Below are positions 8,813-16,936 of a DNA stretch of 64,000 bases, piece by piece (position 1 is the stretch's first letter; each line of letters starts with the position of its first letter). A model generated the notes under the pieces. That model searched no databases. It was not told the DNA's origin and saw only the letters and a program-made list of their open reading frames with translations. Position numbers and translations under genes: made by a program. Where the stretch lies: contig NZ_AUCA01000006.1 in the NCBI RefSeq assembly GCF_000429525.1, positions 1 to 64,000 on the forward strand. The letters are read 5' to 3'. Source of the stretch: Alicyclobacillus contaminans DSM 17975. GTDB taxonomy: Bacteria; Bacillota; Bacilli; Alicyclobacillales; Alicyclobacillaceae.

Positions 8813-10230
8813 CAGTTGCCACCCCCGCTTCGGGCACCGTTGTACCCGCCGCCAGCACCGCCAACCCCTCCGTATCCGCCGCGGCCTGCATAACCACCGC
8901 CGAGCACGCCGCGGCCGCCAGCACCGCCTTGACCGCCAAAGCCAATGCCGCCCGCTCCGCCGAGCATGCCGCCAAGCCCCGTATTACCGGACCGGGTTGC
9001 ACCGGTTGTTGTCGTCGCCGTCTGCGTCACCACAGCCACTTGCTCCCCTTCGGTGAGACCGCTCTTAATCTCCACCTCGTTGCCTCCGTACAGCCCCACC
9101 GTGACCGGTTGGAACTGCAGCCCCACAGGTACCCGCGAGCCGGTTTCCGCCTCGGACGATGACGTGGTATCATTGTTCGACGTCGTGCCCTGTCCGGCCT
9201 TCACATACACGCCCACGGTTCCTCTCCGCTGGGTCAGTGCGGCAGCCGGTACCATGAGCACCTGTTTCGCTTGCTGTTCCACCACCGAGACGGACACGGT
9301 TTGTCCCGGCAAAAGATGGATCGATGAATTGTTCGGATTGTCTACGCGAATCGTGACCGGATACACGGTGACTCCGCTCTGGGTTTCCGGTAGATAACTG
9401 ATGTTTTCAACCTGGCCGGTCAGTGACGGCGATCCCGAGGTGGACAAGGAAATCTCAGCCGTCTGTCCAGCTTTGATGTTCGCCGCGTCCGTCTGATCCA
9501 CCGTCGCATCCACCTCGAAGTCGGACGGACTCAGATCTGCAATCACGGCGATGGGACTCGAGCCACTGCTTCCTCCGTTCCCACCACTAGAACCACCCCC
9601 CGACTGACTGGACGACTGCGACGACGTCGTGACCACGTTCGGGTTGGCCACCGAGAGCACCGTTCCCGAAATGGGACTGGTCACTGTACACGCTGCCATC
9701 TGCTGCTCCACCGAATCCACCTGCGCCTGGGCCTGGGTGACGGCCGCCTGCGCCTGCGCCACCACGTTCGGATCCGGAGCAGTCGCTCCACGTTGACCGC
9801 TCGAGGTGGCCGTCTCCTGGCTCTGAGCCAACTTGGCCTGTGCCGATGCAAGCTGAGCCTGCGCCTGCGTCAGCTGGTTCTGCAGCGAAGAATCGTCCAA
9901 ATGCGCGATGACCTGTCCTTTCTGCACGACATCACCGGGCTTGACCGACACGGATAGCAGCTTTCCCGTGTTCTCAATCTGCACTTCGCTGACGGGGGTC
10001 AACGTGCCGGACAGACTGACGCTCTGACTCACACTGCCGCGCTGCACAGTCACCCAGCGCACCTGAAACGCGGCGTCCGACGCGTCCAGTCCCCCATGCG
10101 CCGCCATGATCCAGTAGGTGAATCCACCGCCAACCAGTATCACCACGCCCGCCCACGTAATGGGGCGCTTCCACCATGCATTCCGTTTTTCAGACAATTC
10201 CTGAAGCCTTGCGGCCGGTTGAACTTCCAT
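8812..10230 (-). CDS. HlyD/MacA-family membrane-fusion adaptor with a Gly-rich tail
   Basis: About 472 residues from the ATG at 10230, chosen because GGAGG lies 10 bases upstream (the frame stays open to 10302). One N-terminal anchor (about 22-42) is followed by a lipoyl/barrel-sandwich half motif (VKPGDVVQKGQVIAHLDDS), an Ala/Gln-rich coiled-coil hairpin, the second half motif and beta-barrel domains. The final 50 residues are almost pure Gly/Ala with GG repeats, which is not part of the usual fold. In Gram-positives such adaptors work with a MacB-type permease without an outer-membrane channel. It is the first gene of the exporter operon. Confidence 0.9.
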   Translation of the reverse strand: MEVQPAARLQELSEKRNAWWKRPITWAGVVILVGGGFTYWIMAAHGGLDASDAAFQVRWVTVQRGSVSQSVSLSGTLTPVSEVQIENTGKLLSVSVKPGDVVQKGQVIAHLDDSSLQNQLTQAQAQLASAQAKLAQSQETATSSGQRGATAPDPNVVAQAQAAVTQAQAQVDSVEQQMAACTVTSPISGTVLSVANPNVVTTSSQSSSQSGGGSSGGNGGSSGSSPIAVIADLSPSDFEVDATVDQTDAANIKAGQTAEISLSTSGSPSLTGQVENISYLPETQSGVTVYPVTIRVDNPNNSSIHLLPGQTVSVSVVEQQAKQVLMVPAAALTQRRGTVGVYVKAGQGTTSNNDTTSSSEAETGSRVPVGLQFQPVTVGLYGGNEVEIKSGLTEGEQVAVVTQTATTTTGATRSGNTGLGGMLGGAGGIGFGGQGGAGGRGVLGGGYAGRGGYGGVGGAGGGYNGARSGGGN

Positions 10231-10440
10231 CGCATTCGGTCCTCCGTTCCCCTGCTCATTGACGCTATACCATGAAGAAGAAGGGTAACTTGACACATTC
10301 ATTGTAGGAGGCGCCTTACAGGACTTGGTGGAAATGATTTGAGGAACTTGTGGAGAAGTTATGGAGACCGTGACAGTTTGCGAAGATCACGTCTGAACTC
10401 GTACCGCTCGGGTGTATAAATAAGAATGAGGTGGGGTGCG

Positions 10441-10665
10441 GTGAAAGAAGCGAACGCGGTCATCTACACTGAAATATTGGAAGAGCGGGCGCCCACCTGT
10501 GACCACGGATGTCGGACAACGGTCCGGTTGACCAACGTGGTCACAGGGGCCACGTGGCAGATGTGCCATCTGTCCTTCGAACGGTTTATCGGAAACGCGT
10601 TGCAGGCGCTGGAGTGTGCCATGCGCGACTCGGCCGGCACTCAAAGGAACGACGGTCCATTTTAG
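10441..10665 (+). CDS. Hypothetical small protein with Cys/His pairs
   Basis: 74 residues from GTG 10441, which has AGGTGGGG a few bases upstream; an ATG at 10426 in the same frame overlaps that site. Cysteines and histidines occur as CDHGC, CH and a later single C, so metal binding is possible but unproven. No family was recognised. The stop codon lies next to the 3' end of the convergent glycosidase gene. Confidence 0.5.
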   Translation: MKEANAVIYTEILEERAPTCDHGCRTTVRLTNVVTGATWQMCHLSFERFIGNALQALECAMRDSAGTQRNDGPF

Positions 10666-10666
10666 A

Positions 10667-12121
10667 TCAGGGCGTGGTCAGATAGCTGTTCAAGGCCGAC
10701 CAGGCAGCGGCGTTTTCGGTTCCCAGATGCCACACGGCCACTCCGTGCAGCCGGAACGTTTTCGCCAGAGTCAGTTTGTCCGAGAGACTCGCGCCGTTTT
10801 CATAATACACGGTGTGCGTCTGACCATCCGCCTGATAGGTGAAATACGGTGCATCGGCCACGGCATCCCAGCTCGGAGACAGGTGCCTGGTCTGCAGGAG
10901 GGTGTCAATCTGTGACAGCGTCCACGCCTTGGTGGCTTGTCCAGACCAATCGTATCCGTACAGCGGAATGCCGAGCAGCAGCCTGTCGGGATGGATTTGA
11001 CTGGTGGCATACGTCAAAACTTGTTTCACCCACCCGATAGGAGCAATCGGCCCCGCCGGTCCCCCCGGGTACGAATCGTCGTAGGCCATGATGACAACCT
11101 CATCGGCCAGCGCCCCTAACGCCGCGTAGTTGTATGCATTTGCGGAAGCGGTTAGAGCGGGGACATCCACCGACAACCGCGCCCCTGCTTGGTGGAGCGC
11201 CGTGGCCAAATGGGTCATGAACTGAGTGTAGAGCGGACCGTCATTGCTCGCGACCATCTCAAAGTCCACGTTGATGCCGAGCGATGTGGTGCGGGCCAAC
11301 TGCACCAGTTGACTGATGAGTGCCTGTTCGGCCGCCGGCGTGGAGAGCACCTGGTGGAGCACATTCGTATCAAACTCGCCTGTGGTGTCATTCAGATTCG
11401 TCACCGTCACATAACCCGTGGCGCGCTGCAACACGGAGCTGGGAATGGTGAGCGGAGTGCCAACGAGTTCGCCGTCCGCCGTGATGGAATCAGTGAACGT
11501 GCTGAACTCGTTCACTTGCGCATGATTCACGAGATCGTTCAACGAAGTCTGGCTGCCCCCGTAGTTGGTGACAAAGCCGAACAGAGATGGCGGACTGGTG
11601 GGAGCGACAATTGCCAGGCTCCATCCATTCCACTCTGCGTTCATCGCGGCAGCCTGCAAAAGTTGCTGAATATAGTAGATGGGCAGGTATGTCGTGGCTT
11701 GTGCCTGCGGTCCTCCGGCGGGATCTTTCGCCGTATACGTGTTCACCTTCTTCACGGCTTGGCCATTGACAACGATGGTTGCATTGCCCGTTCCAAGGCT
11801 CAGCCCGGAGGTGTTCAACGCGAAGCCGCTGCTGAGCGTCCACGTCCGCGTGGCACCATTCCACGACACCGACCAACCACACGCTTGCAGCGCCTGTCCG
11901 ACGTAATAGATGGGCATGTACGTGGTCTGCTGGCTGCCGTCCGTGGCAACAAAGGCGTACGGTGAAGACAACACGTGCCCATTGATGGAAATGGTCTTTT
12001 TCGTTTGCACAAGCGCCGCAGCATTCGACGGGCCAACCATCAGACCACTGGCCACGCAGACGAGGCCGGTGGTCAAACTCCACTTTGTCAATCGCCTGGT
12101 CAAGGAACTTCCTGCCCCCAT
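10667..12121 (-). CDS. Secreted GH18 glycosidase with two stalk-type repeats
   Basis: 484 residues. A signal peptide ends near SNAAA (about residue 36). Two related modules follow, each with TTYMPIYY or TTYLPIYY and a WNG motif, of the copper-amine-oxidase-N or stalk type. A family 18 glycoside hydrolase barrel starts at about 180. The catalytic strand reads GINVDFEM with the acid Glu, and MAYDDSYPGGPAGPIAP and LLLGIPLYGYDW are characteristic of the spore-cortex or cell-wall YaaH/SleL-like group. The likely substrate is peptidoglycan or chitin-like glycan outside the cell. A TTG at 12103 has a better ribosome binding site (GGGGGCAGGAAG) than the ATG at 12121, so the true start may be 6 codons later. 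Confidence 0.85.
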   Translation of the reverse strand: MGAGSSLTRRLTKWSLTTGLVCVASGLMVGPSNAAALVQTKKTISINGHVLSSPYAFVATDGSQQTTYMPIYYVGQALQACGWSVSWNGATRTWTLSSGFALNTSGLSLGTGNATIVVNGQAVKKVNTYTAKDPAGGPQAQATTYLPIYYIQQLLQAAAMNAEWNGWSLAIVAPTSPPSLFGFVTNYGGSQTSLNDLVNHAQVNEFSTFTDSITADGELVGTPLTIPSSVLQRATGYVTVTNLNDTTGEFDTNVLHQVLSTPAAEQALISQLVQLARTTSLGINVDFEMVASNDGPLYTQFMTHLATALHQAGARLSVDVPALTASANAYNYAALGALADEVVIMAYDDSYPGGPAGPIAPIGWVKQVLTYATSQIHPDRLLLGIPLYGYDWSGQATKAWTLSQIDTLLQTRHLSPSWDAVADAPYFTYQADGQTHTVYYENGASLSDKLTLAKTFRLHGVAVWHLGTENAAAWSALNSYLTTP

Positions 12122-12167
12122 CGTTGATTGGTCTCTGCGCTCATTCTACGGGACCGGCGTTAGATTC

Positions 12168-13757
12168 TCATTGCACAATTGCTTCCTGTTCTTCGGAACC
12201 ACATGCGGATCCACGGTTTCCCGCTTCCCCGCCCGCATTCCTATGCGTCTCGAACACTTCGCGCAAACGGACCTCTTTGCGACGCAGCAGATCCACCAAC
12301 CCCTCAATGTACGCGCGCGGTTCCCGCGGATTCGCAAAACGTCCGAAATGTTTGCCGCCCGAGCCAATCAACTTCGAGACCGCCCCGCCGCCAACCCCGA
12401 GGATGGCCTGCCGTTCCTCCATGATGCAGATGTTGTACACGCTCTCTTTGCCGGGCAACGCAAATCCGATGTTCTCCTGGTTGCCGAGAATGTCCTTTTG
12501 GCGATACAGATAGTAGGGTCCGTAGCCGAGATCTCTCGCCCACGCCTTCGCTTCCCGCATCATCTCGCGTACTGTCGCAGCCGTAGGAATCCGAAACCGT
12601 TCGCGCTCCTCTTTCACCACCGCCGACGTCTTGAACGACATCGTGTGCACCGTGACCGACTCCGGTTGGAGCCGACCGATGCGTTCGAGGGTGTACCGAA
12701 CATCATCCACGGTTTCGCCGGGCAGTCCGACAATCAGATCCATATTGATGTTGTCGAATCCGGCGTCGCGGACAAATTGGAAACGGTGATCCACGATGTC
12801 CGGCGTATGCCCCCGACCGATATCCCGCAAGGTGCTCGCCTTGTACGTCTGAGGATTCACACTGACGCGCGTTACACCATACTTCTTCATCACCCGAACC
12901 CTGTCCGGCGTGATGGTGTCCGGCCTGCCCGCCTCCACGTCCAACTCACGCCACTGTTCGGGATTTGGAAGGTGCGTATACATCATGTCGAACAGCCTCT
13001 CCAATTCCGGGCCGCGCAAACTGGTCGGCGTACCACCGCCGATGTACACGCTTGTGATGGACAGCTCGTATTCTCGCAACAGCTGTCCGAGCTGCGCAAA
13101 TTCGGCCGCCATCGCCTCCAGAAATCCTTCAACATAGGTGGCTTTGTCCTGCATCGAATACGCCGGGAACGTGCAGTATGCACAGTGCGTGGGGCAGAAC
13201 GGGATCCCCACGTACACGCTGACTTCCCCGTCGAGGGCGTACAGCTGGGGGATGACCCTTTGCTGGGCCGCGGCAATCTCGAGCAATAACTCCACTCGAT
13301 CCGCGGACAACAGATAATCCTCGCGAAGACACCGACGGATCTCCGCTTCCGGCACCTGTCGGCGCATCATCTCATGGACCAATTTCGTCGGCCGTACGCC
13401 GGTTAAAATTCCCCATGGCTGACCTTCTCCCGCCACTGCGGTGAGCAGTTCATGGAGCACATGCAGCACCGCGCGTTTGCCCAACCGGCGCACGCTGACG
13501 TTCGACGCCGCTTCGGGCACCTCCACGGCATACGACGATTGGTGAACTTGGCTGCCCATCGTCAGAGTTCCCGCCGCCCGCAGTCGCCCTTCCACCGGTG
13601 TCAGGCGCAAATCCACCGTCATGTCCGCCGTCCCGTCGACAGGCGTTCCATCCACCGCATCGCGAATGGTGATGACGGCTCCTTCGAAAAACAGATAGGT
13701 GAGTCGCTCAATCTCCCGTTCATAAAAACATCCATCGGTCTGGATGACAATTCGCAC
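12168..13757 (-). CDS. hemZ: HemZ-like radical SAM coproporphyrinogen dehydrogenase homologue
   Basis: 529 residues from a GTG at 13757, chosen because AAGGGGAGG lies 8 bases upstream; the frame stays open to 13838. The radical SAM cluster motif is CPTHCAYC (CxxxCxxC) within IPFCPTHCAYCTFPA. VYIGGGTPTSL and the C-terminal HemN-like domain follow. The N-terminal 150 residues match the extra domain of the HemZ group (ILTGVRPTKLVHEMM). HemZ proteins are annotated as oxygen-independent coproporphyrinogen III dehydrogenases, but activity has not been shown for every member. No other heme genes lie nearby. Confidence 0.88.
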   Translation of the reverse strand: MRIVIQTDGCFYEREIERLTYLFFEGAVITIRDAVDGTPVDGTADMTVDLRLTPVEGRLRAAGTLTMGSQVHQSSYAVEVPEAASNVSVRRLGKRAVLHVLHELLTAVAGEGQPWGILTGVRPTKLVHEMMRRQVPEAEIRRCLREDYLLSADRVELLLEIAAAQQRVIPQLYALDGEVSVYVGIPFCPTHCAYCTFPAYSMQDKATYVEGFLEAMAAEFAQLGQLLREYELSITSVYIGGGTPTSLRGPELERLFDMMYTHLPNPEQWRELDVEAGRPDTITPDRVRVMKKYGVTRVSVNPQTYKASTLRDIGRGHTPDIVDHRFQFVRDAGFDNINMDLIVGLPGETVDDVRYTLERIGRLQPESVTVHTMSFKTSAVVKEERERFRIPTAATVREMMREAKAWARDLGYGPYYLYRQKDILGNQENIGFALPGKESVYNICIMEERQAILGVGGGAVSKLIGSGGKHFGRFANPREPRAYIEGLVDLLRRKEVRLREVFETHRNAGGEAGNRGSACGSEEQEAIVQ

Positions 13758-13894
13758 AGAGACACCCTCCCCTTGGCACACCGCCACTCTAACCAACCTG
13801 CTCAGGCGTGTCAATGTGGCTTTTCCTAACGCAAACACCCCCCGGAACCAGGGGATCCGAGGGGGCGCGTTGTCTATGATGTGAATTTACTGTC

Positions 13895-14446
13895 CTACGC
13901 GTTCAGCAACTTCATAAACTCTCGCATGAATCCCGGCAAATCCGGCCACGCGTGGCCAGAGACCAGATTGCCGTCGACATGAAGGCCGGTTTCCTTGTAC
14001 GTGGCGCCCATCGCTTCGACGGAGGGCTTGCACGCAATGTACGCGGTCATCGATCTCCCGGCGACGACGTCACGGACCACTTCGAGCACCTGAGCCGCAT
14101 GGCAAATGGCGCCAACCGGTTTGCCCGCTTCGAAGAAATGTCGAACAATGCGCGGTACATCCGGTTGCAGGCGAATGTATTCGGGCGCCCGTCCCCCCGG
14201 CAGAATGAGGCCGTCAAACGTTTCCGGTTGAACATCCGAAAAGGCCACGTGGGCTTCCAGCAGATACGCCGGCTTTTCGGTGTAGGTGTCCCACCCCACG
14301 AAGTCGTGAACCACCGTGTTCAGCTTTTTCACCGATGGCGCGGCAATCACAGCTTCCACTTCGGCTTCAAGCAGGCGATAGTACGGGTAGAATACCTCCA
14401 GCGCCTCCACCGCGTCTCCGGTCAAGATCAGCACGCGTTTGCTCAT
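13895..14446 (-). CDS. DJ-1/PfpI family protein
   Basis: 183 residues from ATG 14446, with GAAAGGGGG 6 bases upstream; an upstream in-frame start at 14473 lacks this. The fold is a class I glutamine amidotransferase-like flavodoxin fold. The nucleophile elbow is GAICHAAQVL (Cys about 102), and the acidic residue typical of the family lies in VEALEVFYP near the N-terminus. DGLILPGGRAPEYIR is characteristic. Such proteins act as proteases, glyoxalases or deglycases; the specific activity cannot be assigned. Confidence 0.88.
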   Translation of the reverse strand: MSKRVLILTGDAVEALEVFYPYYRLLEAEVEAVIAAPSVKKLNTVVHDFVGWDTYTEKPAYLLEAHVAFSDVQPETFDGLILPGGRAPEYIRLQPDVPRIVRHFFEAGKPVGAICHAAQVLEVVRDVVAGRSMTAYIACKPSVEAMGATYKETGLHVDGNLVSGHAWPDLPGFMREFMKLLNA

Positions 14447-14549
14447 GACGATTCCCCCTTTGGAATTCTGCATGGTTTTCCATAGGTGCCTCTTTCATGT
14501 TACCGCAACCCCATTCAAGAAGAAACAGCCAGTCAACGCATGCGGAGAG

Positions 14550-14888
14550 CTAGGGGCGGATGGTGACGCGCGTCCCAATGGGCACGGTTTCCGCCAGATA
14601 AGTCACGTCTTGGTTGTACATGCGCACACAGCCGTGGGACACGCGCTTGCCAATGGAAGACGGTCGATTGGTGCCGTGAATTCCGTAGTGAGGTCGGGAG
14701 AGGCCGAGCCAGTACGCGCCGAACGGACCGCCCGGGTTCGGCTGCTTGTTCATCAGCGTGTATTCCCCCACCGGCGTGGCGGTCAACATCTTGCCCACGC
14801 CGATGGGGAACGTCCGGATGACGCGGTTGTCCCGCAATAAGTGCAACCGAAATTCTGATAGGTCGACGATGATGTGATAGGTCGGCAA
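14550..14888 (-). CDS. L,D-transpeptidase (YkuD domain), minimal
   Basis: 112 residues that are almost only the catalytic domain. The motif [20 protein letters not shown] carries the conserved His and the active-site Cys in SHGCVRM. A TTG at 14888 is preferred because GAGGGG lies 9 bases upstream; a GTG at 14897 would touch that site. No signal peptide or LysM domain is visible, so export is unclear, although Bacillus YkuD-type spore enzymes act on peptidoglycan. It follows the methionine operon on the same strand after about 126 bases. Confidence 0.88.
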   Translation of the reverse strand: MPTYHIIVDLSEFRLHLLRDNRVIRTFPIGVGKMLTATPVGEYTLMNKQPNPGGPFGAYWLGLSRPHYGIHGTNRPSSIGKRVSHGCVRMYNQDVTYLAETVPIGTRVTIRP

Positions 14889-15014
14889 CGGTCTCACCCC
14901 CTCGTCATGTCATATGAACATGCGCCCGGCGTGGTACCGATTGGCCGCCTGATTGACGGCTGCACGTATCCACTCACTGGCCCGTGCGGCGACGTGTCTT
15001 CCCTCTTCGGCCGT

Positions 15015-16913
15015 CTACCCACCGAGCGACAGCGTCGAGGGCGACGCGCCGCACAAGTGAACATACCGCGTCAGCTCCGCCGTCAAGTCGTACCGCAGAA
15101 ATGGCGTGATGAGGTAAATTCCCCGGAAGTACTGCAGAGCTTCATCCAACAGCGCTCTGGCGAGGTCCAACCCGACCACGGCGGCCCGCTCCGGTTCGGC
15201 GTTGGCCATCGCGCTGAGCACTCCGTCCGGAATCGAAATGCCCGGTACCTCGTGGTGGAGGAATTGGGCATTGCGCGCACTGACCAGCGGCATCACGCCC
15301 ACGAACACCGGTACGCCGAAGGATTCCGCCGCGCGGGCGATGGGCTCGAACAGACGCGGATCGTAAATGGGCTGCGTCATCACAAAATCCGCGCCGGCCT
15401 CCAGTTTCCGCTGCAGGCGCTGGATGGCCTTATCGAACCGGGGCACGTGGGGATTGAACGCCGTCCCCACAACGAACCGAGAAGGGACTTTCATGGGCAG
15501 CCCCGCAAAGGAGATGCCGCTGTTCAGTCGCTTGACCATGCGAGTGAGTTCGATGGACGACACGTCATACACCGATGTGGCTCCTGGCAGATCTCCGAAC
15601 CGCGACGGATCTCCGGTCACCAACAGAATGTGGTAGATGCCAAGCACATGCAGACCCATCAGGTGAGACTGTTGTCCAATCAAATTGCGATCCCGGCATG
15701 TTACGTGCACCAGCGGTTCAATGCCCCGCTCCTTCAACATGCTCGCCAGGGCCATGTTGCTCACGCGCACCGTGCCAAGAGAGTTGTCGGCCAGCGTGAT
15801 CACGTCGGCGCCGGCATCGCGCAGGACCGCGGCACCGGTGAGAAATTTCCTGACGTCCAGGGTTTTCGGTGGATCGAGTTCCACAATGACGCTCACGTCT
15901 TGCTCCACCCGGCGCAACAGCGAAAACTCTTCCATCGAACGCCGTTCCGGGATTCGCACGGTCGGGTCGGCGGTCACAACGACAGATGAACCGACGACCG
16001 AAGAGCCAGCGGTCGCTCCAACAGGTGCGGCGTCCACCTGCTGGAGTCGCTGCACCAGGCGGCGAATGTGCTCCGGCGTTGTGCCGCAGCACCCCCCGAG
16101 CACGCGGACGCCCGCGGACGCCAAACCTACCATCATGTCCGCGAAGTAATCTGCATCCGCGGTGAAGGAATAGTCTCCATCGACATAGTGCAGTCGACCC
16201 GCGTTCGGATTCGCGGAATAGATCAGATCACTGGCTAAAGTTATTCTTTCGTAGGAACGTACAATGCCGGCGAGGCCCAGTCGGCAATTCAATCCCACCA
16301 CGTCCGCCCCCGCCTGCCGCAATTGGCGAAAGGCATCGTCCAATGCGCAGCCATCCCGCGTCACACCGGGGTGGTCCGGGGACAGATTGGCGAAAATGGG
16401 GACATCCGTCAATCGTTTGGCGACCGCCACGGCCACCAGGAGTTCCTCCAAATCGGCGAACGTTTCCAACAGCAGGCCATCCACGCCAGCGTCCAACAGT
16501 GTCGTCATCTGCTCTTCGAACACGCTCGCCAGCTCTGCGCCCTCCACCGGATCGGCGCCGGGTCGCACACCGAGGTCCCGGGTGCTGCCGACAGTGCCGA
16601 TGACATACGCGTCCGCGTCCCCCACAGCCTCGCGTGCAATGCGCACTGCGGCGCGGTTCAAATCCGCCAATCGCTCGCTCATCCCATATCGATCCAGCCC
16701 AATCCTGTGACCACTGAACGTATTGGTCTGAATCAACTGGGCGCCGGCCGCCACGTAGGCCCGATGCACTTCCCAGACCAACTCGGGCTTTGTGAGGCAG
16801 AGTCCTTCAAAGCACGTCCGTGCTGGGACGGCCATCTGGTGCAACAGCGTCGCCATCGCGCCGTCGCCCACCAGCCACCCGGACTGGAGTCTATCCCGCA
16901 AGTTTGTCCGCAT
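15015..16913 (-). CDS. yitJ: Bifunctional homocysteine S-methyltransferase / methylenetetrahydrofolate reductase
   Basis: 632 residues, close to B. subtilis YitJ. The N-terminal half is a homocysteine-binding barrel with zinc-ligand cysteines in GLNCRLG and GGCCGTTPEH. The C-terminal half (from about residue 330) is a MetF-type flavin reductase (PPKTLDVRKFL, DNSLGTVR, QPIYDPRLFEP, GVMPLVSARNAQFL). It supplies methyl-THF and may also methylate homocysteine. The start at ATG 16913 has GAGGGG upstream; the open frame runs much further 5' only because it shadows metH. It begins 23 bases after the metH stop, so it shares the SAM-riboswitch transcript. Confidence 0.93.
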   Translation of the reverse strand: MRTNLRDRLQSGWLVGDGAMATLLHQMAVPARTCFEGLCLTKPELVWEVHRAYVAAGAQLIQTNTFSGHRIGLDRYGMSERLADLNRAAVRIAREAVGDADAYVIGTVGSTRDLGVRPGADPVEGAELASVFEEQMTTLLDAGVDGLLLETFADLEELLVAVAVAKRLTDVPIFANLSPDHPGVTRDGCALDDAFRQLRQAGADVVGLNCRLGLAGIVRSYERITLASDLIYSANPNAGRLHYVDGDYSFTADADYFADMMVGLASAGVRVLGGCCGTTPEHIRRLVQRLQQVDAAPVGATAGSSVVGSSVVVTADPTVRIPERRSMEEFSLLRRVEQDVSVIVELDPPKTLDVRKFLTGAAVLRDAGADVITLADNSLGTVRVSNMALASMLKERGIEPLVHVTCRDRNLIGQQSHLMGLHVLGIYHILLVTGDPSRFGDLPGATSVYDVSSIELTRMVKRLNSGISFAGLPMKVPSRFVVGTAFNPHVPRFDKAIQRLQRKLEAGADFVMTQPIYDPRLFEPIARAAESFGVPVFVGVMPLVSARNAQFLHHEVPGISIPDGVLSAMANAEPERAAVVGLDLARALLDEALQYFRGIYLITPFLRYDLTAELTRYVHLCGASPSTLSLGG

Positions 16914-16936
16914 GTTCTCGCCCCCTCGTTCCTGTC

